The position numbers and the translations under genes are program-made. From Vibrio mexicanus (GTDB lineage: Bacteria > Pseudomonadota > Gammaproteobacteria > Enterobacterales > Vibrionaceae): DNA of 64,000 nt. Positions 52,242 to 59,579 of the stretch are shown here, in pieces. Position 1 is the first letter of the stretch, and the number at the start of each line of letters is the position of its first letter. The stretch is from positions 105,882 through 169,881 of the forward strand of contig NZ_JYJP01000090.1 in the NCBI RefSeq assembly GCF_001012815.1. The letters are read 5' to 3'. The notes below the pieces were generated by a model. The model had not been told where the DNA came from, made no database searches, and worked only from the letters and a program-made list of their open reading frames with translations.

Positions 52242-53717
52242 GTGGCTAAGAAAAAACACTATTTCATGCCAAGTAGTGATATGAAGCTTGGGGATCGCTA
52301 TTTATTGCTAGAGCAGCTAGGAGATGGGACCCATGGTTGGGTTTGGAGCGCTCAGCGTATAGAAGACAATGAAATTGTCGCAGTAAAAATCCCCAAAGAT
52401 TGCTCAGCTTCTGATAGCAGCTTAAGGGAAGGGCATGACTTAGTTGATGCGCCATCTCACCCCAACGTGATCCAGATTTTTCGGATGGGGCGTATTCCTC
52501 CCGAGCGAGAGTGGTATGGGATTGAGATGGAGTATTTCCCAAGTAGAAGTTTGGCTCAGTTACTTGAAGATACTCATACAGGCTTTGCTAAAACGTATAA
52601 GCAGGTTTTTGAAATATACGAGCAAATATTGTTAGGCGTTAAACATTTGGCATCGCTAGAAAAGCCAGTTTCTCATGGAGACCTAAAGCCTCACAACATC
52701 CTGGTTAGTGGTGATCAAGTTAAGATTACTGACTTCGGAAGCTCTGCACTTCCGGAGGAAATCTACGCTAGAAGCCGTCAAAATGGAGGGACGGTGCTGT
52801 ACTCTGCGCCAGAATTTGCAGATTGCTCGGAACGTCGTGGTAGCTTCTTACAGTTGATACGAGGAGACATGTATAGTTTGGGGGTGCTCATGTATCAGCT
52901 AGTTACTGGTAGACCTCCTCATGATACGCCTAGTGCTGTTTATCGAAGTCTTCCCTACGCAAGACCAACCGAATTAAACAAGTCTATCTCACCAAAGCTA
53001 GAACAGTTTATAACAAAGGCCCTGAGCATTAATCCAGAAGATCGCTGGTCTGATATTGATGAGATGCTAAGTGACTTAAAAATAGCTCGTATTGCTCAAA
53101 CAAGCTTTGAGCCTATAGTTGCGACCTCATTATTGGGTGTTTGTGGCAGCGATTGGTCAACCCGAACGTTATCACTGATCGAAGATGAGAAGTATGTTGA
53201 GGCGGCACAAGTGGCAGAAGCAGAGTTTGAATCCTCGAAAGACTATCACGCGCTTTTGGCACAACTCAGGGCTCTGTATCGAGGTGAAAGATACTTTGAG
53301 GCGGTTGAGTCACTCAAGAAAAACAGAGACGGTCTTGCTTTAGATAATGACTTAGGTTTTGAATTTAGGGAGCTGGCACTCAATACATATTTAAAGGCAA
53401 AAGATGTTCTAAATGCCAACAGAGTGATTGAAGATTTAGATCGAAGAGGAGAGCTAAATAAGCCTGAACTTCTGTTTAAGAAAGCTTCAGTCTGTGGATT
53501 ACAATCTCGATATGATGAGGCTATCGAACTGCTGGTCACTATTAATAAACAGTTTCCGCGTCGAGCTCGAGTTCTGAGAAGGTTGGCACTTGCTTATGAG
53601 CAAAACAGGCAGCCAGAAAAGGCATTGGCTTACCTAAAGTCTTATCGAAAAATAAACGGGTCGGATGACTGGACGCAGCAAAAAATCGAGCATTATAACC
53701 GTATCGGTTATTTATGA
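52242..53717 (+). CDS. Ser/Thr protein kinase with TPR-like C-terminus
   Basis: 491 residues from GTG 52242. Glycine loop GDGTHGWVW (27-35) with Lys49 (VAVKI), catalytic loop HGDLKPHN (about 145-152), DFG (about 164) and a later GDMYSLGVLMYQL. The C-terminal ~200 residues (about 290-490) have TPR-like helical pairs (FRELALNTYLKAKDVLNANRV; ALAYLKSYRKINGS). Kinases of this kind act in Pgl (PglW) and other phage-defence operons; the substrate is unknown. Last gene of the operon. Confidence 0.88.
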   Translation: MAKKKHYFMPSSDMKLGDRYLLLEQLGDGTHGWVWSAQRIEDNEIVAVKIPKDCSASDSSLREGHDLVDAPSHPNVIQIFRMGRIPPEREWYGIEMEYFPSRSLAQLLEDTHTGFAKTYKQVFEIYEQILLGVKHLASLEKPVSHGDLKPHNILVSGDQVKITDFGSSALPEEIYARSRQNGGTVLYSAPEFADCSERRGSFLQLIRGDMYSLGVLMYQLVTGRPPHDTPSAVYRSLPYARPTELNKSISPKLEQFITKALSINPEDRWSDIDEMLSDLKIARIAQTSFEPIVATSLLGVCGSDWSTRTLSLIEDEKYVEAAQVAEAEFESSKDYHALLAQLRALYRGERYFEAVESLKKNRDGLALDNDLGFEFRELALNTYLKAKDVLNANRVIEDLDRRGELNKPELLFKKASVCGLQSRYDEAIELLVTINKQFPRRARVLRRLALAYEQNRQPEKALAYLKSYRKINGSDDWTQQKIEHYNRIGYL

Positions 53718-53751
53718 GGATTTTGCATCGTTTTGTTCTGCAAGCAGATGG

Positions 53752-53773
53752 AGGGGGCATTCCTCCCCCTTTG
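53752..53773 (+). terminator. Terminator at the end of the long operon
   Basis: AGGGGG / CCCCCT stem with a 7-nt loop, followed by TTTG, 35 bp after the kinase stop. It may serve both this operon and the convergent dgt. Confidence 0.55.
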
Positions 53774-53792
53774 TTTGGTGAGCTTGGAGCTA

Positions 53793-55310
53793 CTAATCTA
53801 GGACGTTTAGAGCACGATATTCATCAAAAGCATATTGATCGGTCATACCACTAATGTAGTCCTGAATGAGGCGGACTCGGAAGTAAAACTCCCAGATGTC
53901 ATCATCATAATCATAGGGTAAGTAGGGGACCTCTGATGAATCTCGCTTTTCATCTTGTAGAGTCTGCATTGCTATTTGATATGCTTTTAAGTGCTTATTT
54001 GGAAGCTTCTTGTGGAGCCTTCGCTCATAAAGTGGGGCATCATCGATGTTATTAAATGTTTTATTGTCCAGTAAGAGTAGCGGTTTATAGGCGTCTAATA
54101 GCCCGGTGAGAATTCGATATCCTTGTAACTCACTTTTTTCTACTTCAGGGTCACAGAAGGCATATTTTTTTGCTACGTTCTTTAGTGTTTTAACAAGAGC
54201 GTGATTGACACTATTATCTTCAATTAATGCCCGATTAAATGTTCCATGAAATACTTCTTCAATGTTTTCAATGAATTGTTTACTAGCGTGTTGTGGTAAG
54301 CGTTTGTTGATTTCTACACGTAGGGTCACAAAAAAATGGCTATTAGCACAGTTCTCGGCTTTTGAAGCACTTTGATAAGCAATGTCGACGATTTCTTTCA
54401 TCACATTACTATTAGATAAATCATATTTTTTAACGAGTAATTGGAATTCGTTATCTAGAGCACTTTTTAACTGTTCAATAGTTAGAATGCCTTTTTCGAC
54501 TGCGTCTTCGATATCAGCGATACCATAAGAAATATCGTCTGCGGCTTCCATGATATAAGAGAATGGTGAGCGGCAATGGGAGTCCATCGATAAGACTAGT
54601 TTCATAGATTCAACGTAGCGATGTTCACTTAAGTAGTATCCTACTTTTTTCATCAAGTAGTCGAAATCATTCTGCTGTTTTGATGGAGCCTCTTGATCAC
54701 CACGGCGAGTGTATTTGAAAACTCCAGATACTTGAGAGTAGGTAAGGTTAAGGCCTAGAAGAGTATGAACTAGGCGGATAGCCTGTGCATTACCCTCAAA
54801 ATTTGTAAGATCTTGTTGTACAGGGTCTGGTAAGTCAATTTTGGGCTCACCTTTCGTATTCATTACTAAGGAGAGTAAGTTTCGAGAAAACCAATCGTTT
54901 ATCGCTTGTTCACCAAAGTGTCCAAATGGTGGATTACCTACGTCGTGCATCAAACATGACATTTCAACGATTGATTCTATTTGGCGCTCCAACCCAGCTA
55001 GTTTGTATTCCTCGAGGGCTTCATTAGGCAGAGTTTGAAAAATTAGCTGTGTTATGTAACGACCAACTTGTTGAACTTCCAAAGAGTGCGTTAATCGACT
55101 GCGTACTGCAGCATTGCGTTCCAATGGGAAAACCTGAGTTTTTTGTTGGAGCCTACGGATCGCAGCTGAATTGAGAATACGACCTCGATCACTTTCGAAA
55201 CTGGCTTGAACGGCTATTTTGCTTGGGTCTTCAAGAGGACGGGGTTTAGTTGCTTTGCCATTGTGATAGACCCTTGTCCCACGTACTTTTTGGTTGAAGT
55301 TAATGGTCAT
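53793..55310 (-). CDS. dgt: dGTP triphosphohydrolase, E. coli Dgt type
   Basis: 505 residues, exactly the length of E. coli Dgt. HD-domain metal ligands: LTHSLEVQQVGRY and CLMHDVGNPPFGHFGE. The blocks FESDRGRILNSAAIRRLQQKTQ, EAADDISYGIADIEDAVE and QDYISGMTD are near-identical to Dgt. It cleaves dGTP to deoxyguanosine and triphosphate; dGTPases of this kind restrict phages by draining the dNTP pool. Convergent with the long operon, hence a separate unit, in a defence setting. Confidence 0.93.
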   Translation of the reverse strand: MTINFNQKVRGTRVYHNGKATKPRPLEDPSKIAVQASFESDRGRILNSAAIRRLQQKTQVFPLERNAAVRSRLTHSLEVQQVGRYITQLIFQTLPNEALEEYKLAGLERQIESIVEMSCLMHDVGNPPFGHFGEQAINDWFSRNLLSLVMNTKGEPKIDLPDPVQQDLTNFEGNAQAIRLVHTLLGLNLTYSQVSGVFKYTRRGDQEAPSKQQNDFDYLMKKVGYYLSEHRYVESMKLVLSMDSHCRSPFSYIMEAADDISYGIADIEDAVEKGILTIEQLKSALDNEFQLLVKKYDLSNSNVMKEIVDIAYQSASKAENCANSHFFVTLRVEINKRLPQHASKQFIENIEEVFHGTFNRALIEDNSVNHALVKTLKNVAKKYAFCDPEVEKSELQGYRILTGLLDAYKPLLLLDNKTFNNIDDAPLYERRLHKKLPNKHLKAYQIAMQTLQDEKRDSSEVPYLPYDYDDDIWEFYFRVRLIQDYISGMTDQYAFDEYRALNVLD

Positions 55311-55530
55311 TGCTTCTTTCTCATTTGTTATTTTGTTGATTATTATACCTAGTATTCAATCGAGCTCATAACGAGTTGAACGGAGAATGTGATTGGGAAG
55401 GAGTTCTCTTACACATCTATTAACTCAATTTAGAAAAGAGCTATATGTCTGAATTAGCGGGAGAAAGTCTTACTTTTTCTAATGGTTAGGGCATAATGAT
55501 TTATTAGATTTTGCTTATTGGGAATGGGTA

Positions 55531-55894
55531 ATGGCTAGGTACTGTGGTGATAACGACTCTTCTTTCTTAATTGAAAATGCGACTGAATTTAAAGAGATTT
55601 GTCTTATTCAGGGCCAATCACTTTTTACTGAGTATGAAGTATGGAATTCATCAACATGCCATGAACTCATTTGTTTCTTTGTCGAAAACCTAGAAGAAGG
55701 CGAGGGCGATTTTCTAACAAAACTCGAAACCCAGCTAGGTAAAGCTACACCTGAAGCAAAAGTACTGGTGGCAGAAATGCTTTGGCTGATGTTTTTATGT
55801 CCTAGCAGTACGGGGCCTGCTTCTAAGCGCACCAGTATTGAACGTGTTTTTTCTTGGAGCGGTTTTGAGTTTAAAGGCGGGGCCCGAATTCAAC
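55531..55894 (+). pseudogene. McrB-like AAA protein N-terminal fragment, cut by IS30
   Basis: About 121 codons of host sequence before the left end of IS30 (the frame reads on to 55941 inside the IS). The segment AKVLVAEMLWLMFLCPSS...KRTSIERVFSWSG is typical of the N-terminal region that precedes the AAA+ GTPase domain of McrB-like restriction proteins. Neither the rest of the gene nor a continuation beyond the IS can be recognised, so the gene is broken. The DNA after the IS (56955 on) does not show AAA motifs, so a deletion may also have occurred. Confidence 0.6.
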
Positions 55895-55905
55895 TAAGTG
55901 CGACA
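55895..55905. repeat. IS30 left inverted repeat core
   Basis: TAAGTGCGACA, inverted counterpart at 56944-56954. Confidence 0.75.
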
Positions 55906-55915
55906 CTCTCCAATA

Positions 55916-56864
55916 TCAAGCAGCCAATGCCATCTCTTTAAAGACAATCGCTGGTTGCTTGAAGCCTAAACACTTTTTCGGTCGATTATTTATCCGTGAT
56001 ACAGCGAATTCAACATCACTATCTGTTACCGTTGTTAAGTCGGTTCCTTTCTTCACATATTGCCTTAAAAGCCCGTTAGCATTCTCGTTGGCTCCTCGCT
56101 CCCAAGAGCTATAAGGATGGGCAAAGTACACATCAGCCTCCAACGCCTTTGCGATGGTTTCATGACCTGCAAACTCTCTCCCGTTATCTGCCGTGATGGT
56201 ATGGACATGCTCCTTATAAGGCATGAGTAGCTCTATGGTTGCTTTGGTAACATCATCTGCTGACTTCGATGGCACTTTCTTGACCACGTAAAATCGTGTT
56301 CTACGCTGTAAAATTGTCACCATAGTACCAGTGCCATGTTTACCTAATACGGTGTCGATTTCCCAATCACCCAATCGCTGCTTATTGTCAACGACGCTTG
56401 GCCTATCATCGAGAGAAACAGCATTCTTGATCGCTGGTGCTTTCTCTTTTCTGCCGCGACGATACCGCTTGTGACCTTGCCTCAAGTGACGATATAACTT
56501 GCCTCCCAAGCGTTTATCCTGCGCAACAAATCGGTAAATCCACTCATGGCTGACAGCAGTTCCCACTCTAGTTAATACACTGGAAATCTGCTCTGGGCTC
56601 CAATCCGATTCTAAAAGGAGGCGGATAAAGTCAACACGCTCCTGAGGTATTCGGTATTTACGCGCTGATGTGCGTTTTTTTGATTGAGAATACCTGAGCT
56701 TCGCTTGGGCAATAATGACTGCCTTTGCTGCCTTGTTTAAGCTCTCGATATACCGTAGAGCGATGGCACAGAACAGTTTTAGCTATTTCAGAAACCGAGA
56801 TTCCCCGCTCCAAAAGAGCTGAAATCTGGTATCTTCTGCCCTCGGTCAACTGTTGATAATTCAT
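55916..56864 (-). CDS. IS30-family transposase (one-base break at a T7/A7 run)
   Basis: N-terminal HTH (YQQLTEGRRYQISALLERG; SEIAKTVLCHRSTVYREL) in one frame, and the DDE domain in another: DTVLGKHGTG, TADNGREFAG, WERGANENANGLLRQY. The frames join if the A7 run (plus-strand T7 at 56675-56681) loses one A, reading IKKRTSARKYRIPQERV and giving 315 residues. Unlike the other breaks this would be an overcall, or real slippage on A7. Confidence 0.85.
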
Positions 56865-56943
56865 GGTAGTACTGCTTGTTTCTTTGGCGAGAAGAGCGTA
56901 CCACTTTCAGCAGTTGGCTTCCTCTTCTACACCTTTCCATGTA

Positions 56944-56954
56944 TGTCGCACTTA
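56944..56954. repeat. IS30 right inverted repeat core
   Basis: TGTCGCACTTA, the complement of the left core at 55895-55905. Confidence 0.75.
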
Positions 56955-57454
56955 TTATCTGAAATCGGAGGTATGAAAAGTTGAACTTCAAACACCTGGA
57001 ATTGGGAAAAGGATATCTTATCCGCATTATAACTGTTATAACTGTTATAATAAATATTTAAATATCACAAAAAATCAGATGAGTCCAACTTTTGTGTGTT
57101 TTTATTTCTGTAAGTTTAATTTTAATGAAAATTCTTAATTATCATGATTTTTAATGCGAGGAAAAGGGAGTATTTAGAAGTCGATAATTATTGGGCCGTC
57201 CAGTCTGTTTTCTATTATGGTGAAAGTCGCTGCATAGTGCGCTAGGCAGTGGCAAGGGTGTTTTGTTCTATTCGTGATTGAGTTTCTACTGTGTGATTCG
57301 ATTTATATAATACCTTTTAGAATTTATTTTTCCTGATAATACACTATTGAACATAGTGAAACATGATGAAACTAAGACTAAAAAAATAGGTGATATTTTA
57401 TTTACAAAGTGTTTTTATTGTTGGTAGTATTTGGTGAAATACTAGGTATTAACT
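56955..57454. other. AT-rich non-coding stretch before the relaxase gene
   Basis: About 500 bp, very AT-rich, without a convincing gene. At about 57,028-57,050 the unit ATAACTGTT is repeated twice in tandem, followed by ATAATAAATATTTAAAT. Such an arrangement beside a relaxase could be an origin (oriT or plasmid ori) or the remains of one; no iteron array of clear length is seen. Confidence 0.4.
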
Positions 57455-58608
57455 ATGAAAGATTTTGTTTCAAGCCACATTAAAGCATTTAAGAAAAATC
57501 AGTATAGTGGGCTAAGGAATCACCATCGCAGGAAGTTTTCTTATGATGAAAATGTGTATCCGCAGTTTAGTGCGCATAATCGGCACTTTTCAATAAATGA
57601 TGACTTTTCTCAGTTAGAAGCACTGATGGAAAAAGCCAAGATTGATGCAGGGAAACGTCGTTGTAATGTCAAGTTCTCTAAGCGGGCCAATGCATTTGTC
57701 GACAATGTTGTTAGCCTCTCGTATGACCAAGTTCAACAAGTAAAGATACGTTACCCTGATACCTGGGAACAGGAACTGCTCAACAGCGCGACTGCATTAT
57801 CCAATAAGATTGAAGATAAATTTGGTTTACATCCTATGGCTATTGATTTTCATGCCGATGAGGGCCATTTTATTAATAATCAGTTCATTGAAAACTTTCA
57901 TATACACATCACCTTTTTCAACTTTGACTTTGATAAGTTAATTCATCCATTTCGGTTACTGGGTAAGTCGGCTCTTAAGATACTCCAAGATCTAACATTC
58001 GAGGCTTTTTCTCGTTTAGGCTTTACTCGGGGGTTTCCAAGGAAATAACCGGTCATATTCATAGGGAGAAAGCTCAATTTCTAGAAGAGGCAAATGTTAA
58101 ACTGAACAAAGGAAATATAATACTTAGTCAGAAAATAAATACTTTGATTGAGGAATATAATCATTTATTAGAACAAGGTAATAATAATCTCAACAATATT
58201 AAGACGGTTTCTAGTGATGCTAATCTAAATTTAAATAAATTGAGAGAAGATATTTTAAGCCTGAATAATGATTTGGATGCATTAGAAAAAGAAAGAATTC
58301 AAAGAACATCAATTATTGGAGAAATGAAAGTTCAAGAAATGGATTTGACCAGGAAAATACAGGATCTTGAATTACAGTTCGAAGAAAAGAGTGGTGTATA
58401 TAACGATATATGGAAAAGTCGTAACTCGAAAGAGAGAAGCTTGATGCTGATAAATGAAAGATTGGAAGACAAGTTAGATCAAAGTAAGAAACAGATCCAA
58501 TCTCTTACGGAGAAACTGAGAAAATATGAAGAGCCAAGTCATAATAGTCAGCGCAACGATTCCGGCAGGCTTACTCGGAAAACGTCGCGTGGTTATGACT
58601 ATGATTAA
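57455..58608 (+). CDS. MobV-like HUH relaxase with coiled-coil tail (one-base break)
   Basis: One G restored in the G5 run near 58030 (TRGVSKEITGHIHREKAQF) joins two frames into 384 residues. The N-terminal part has FHADEGHF...FHIHITFFN (about residues 133-153), matching the HxDE...HxH of MobV/Pre-type relaxases, whose His pair binds metal and a Tyr nicks oriT. The C-terminal ~180 residues are Asn-rich, heptad-like coiled coil, as in many Mob proteins. A plasmid-mobilisation remnant in the island is the simplest reading. A phage or rolling-circle Rep is the alternative. Confidence 0.6.
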
Positions 58609-58659
58609 TGACGGTTCCTAGTTGCGTTATAGCACCCACAAGCCACCAGCTGATCGTCG

Positions 58660-58959
58660 TTAGTGTAGGTATTTAACGTTTGTTGCCTCCATCGCAAAAC
58701 TTCGTATGACCCAGCTGGCCTCATTGAGGTGAGCGCCACGCTTACATTTGACGAGCACTTCTACCGCTCGGTTCGCTAAATGGTCGACATATTTCTCTGT
58801 TAGTTGACAGTTGAGATGAAACTCATGCTCCCAGATCATCCTCTTGATTGAGGGAAAGTAATCAAGAATTTCATCTTCTGTTTGTTGATAGAAGTCTTCA
58901 AAGGCTGCAATGTCTAAACATATGGCCGCAGCATGAATTTCGATTGGTGTAACGTTCAT
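58660..58959 (-). CDS. Hypothetical protein, 99 residues
   Basis: Unrecognised. It begins MNVTPIEIHAAAICLDI and appears helical; charged C-terminus. Opposite strand to its neighbours. Coding potential is moderate, with no database support possible here. Confidence 0.45.
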   Translation of the reverse strand: MNVTPIEIHAAAICLDIAAFEDFYQQTEDEILDYFPSIKRMIWEHEFHLNCQLTEKYVDHLANRAVEVLVKCKRGAHLNEASWVIRSFAMEATNVKYLH

Positions 58960-59079
58960 TGTTTGCCCTCACATTTGGGTGGATTGCTCCATACTTTGCT
59001 GTTGAGTGAGACAGGAATCACGCTTATTTTATCTAAAGTCGTTAAACTCTTGTAACACTCATCGCTCTACAGAAGGTCC

Positions 59080-59089
59080 TTAGGTCCTA
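59080..59089. repeat. TTAGGTCCTA copy upstream of the HTH gene
   Basis: TTAGGTCCTA. The same 10-mer lies at 59558-59567 (extended to the odd palindrome TTAGGTCCTAA, 59558-59568). The pair flanks the small HTH gene and is a candidate operator. Confidence 0.5.
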
Positions 59090-59150
59090 CTATTAAGCTT
59101 AGACCGTGATGGGGCTTTTGCAAATCCTAACGCTCTCTAGGAGGTCTTAA

Positions 59151-59378
59151 ATGAGTGGTGAACGCCTGGTTCAATGTAATTTGTCGAGAATTCTCGGTGA
59201 AAAGAGAATTAAAATGTCTGATGTAGCTGCAGCTACTGGTATTAATCGAGGGACACTATCACGCTTGTATTACGACAAGGCCGAACGTGTCGAGCTAGAG
59301 GTAGTCGGTAAGCTATGCATGTACCTCGATATCGACATCCAAGATCTTTTTCAAATCATAAGTCGCTCCGAGTCGTAG
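59151..59378 (+). CDS. Cro/CI-type HTH regulator, YozG-like
   Basis: 75 residues, start after TAGGAGGTCTTAA. Single XRE HTH: KRIKMSDVAAATGINRGTLSRLYYDKAERV, with the recognition helix near residues 35-45. YozG-like short regulators often accompany mobile or toxin genes. It may control itself or the divergent helicase gene through the TTAGGTCCTA repeats. Confidence 0.75.
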   Translation: MSGERLVQCNLSRILGEKRIKMSDVAAATGINRGTLSRLYYDKAERVELEVVGKLCMYLDIDIQDLFQIISRSES

Positions 59379-59557
59379 CGTATTGCCGCAGCTATCGGGA
59401 CAGATGCTTGGAGAATCACCATGAGAATGTTAATCCGTATTTCGCTCAACTCTGAAATGCTTGCTTTCAACATGAGTAGTAGTAGGAGTCGCTGAAATCA
59501 GCCTAAACAAGAGTCTGGTATTTGTTGACCGGTACACGTTCGAATACTTGTACCAAT

Positions 59558-59568
59558 TTAGGTCCTAA
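59558..59568. repeat. TTAGGTCCTAA palindrome between HTH gene and helicase
   Basis: Eleven-base odd palindrome, second copy of the 10-mer at 59080-59089, close to the 3' end of the helicase gene (its stop is at 59580). Confidence 0.5.
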
Positions 59569-59579
59569 AACTTAAGTCA

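Larger units (their letters stand above)
55895..56954. mobile_element. IS30-family insertion sequence, about 1.06 kb
   Basis: Inverted ends share TAAGTGCGACA (55895-55905 and 56944-56954 as its complement). They flank one IS30-type transposase on the reverse strand; 1060 bp is the usual size. Target-site duplication is not obvious. It interrupts the McrB-like gene. Confidence 0.82.

Noticed and set aside
38869..53717. Classical type I restriction-modification system
   Set aside because: HsdM and HsdS types are present, but no HsdR motor-nuclease is found in the operon or nearby.
43686..53717. BREX or Pgl system
   Set aside because: ATPase, methylase and kinase are compatible, but no PglZ-type phosphatase, BrxL or BrxA/B can be recognised.
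56955..57454. CRISPR array or iteron array
   Set aside because: Only two short tandem copies of ATAACTGTT are present, with no regular repeat-spacer pattern. No CRISPR array was seen elsewhere in the window.
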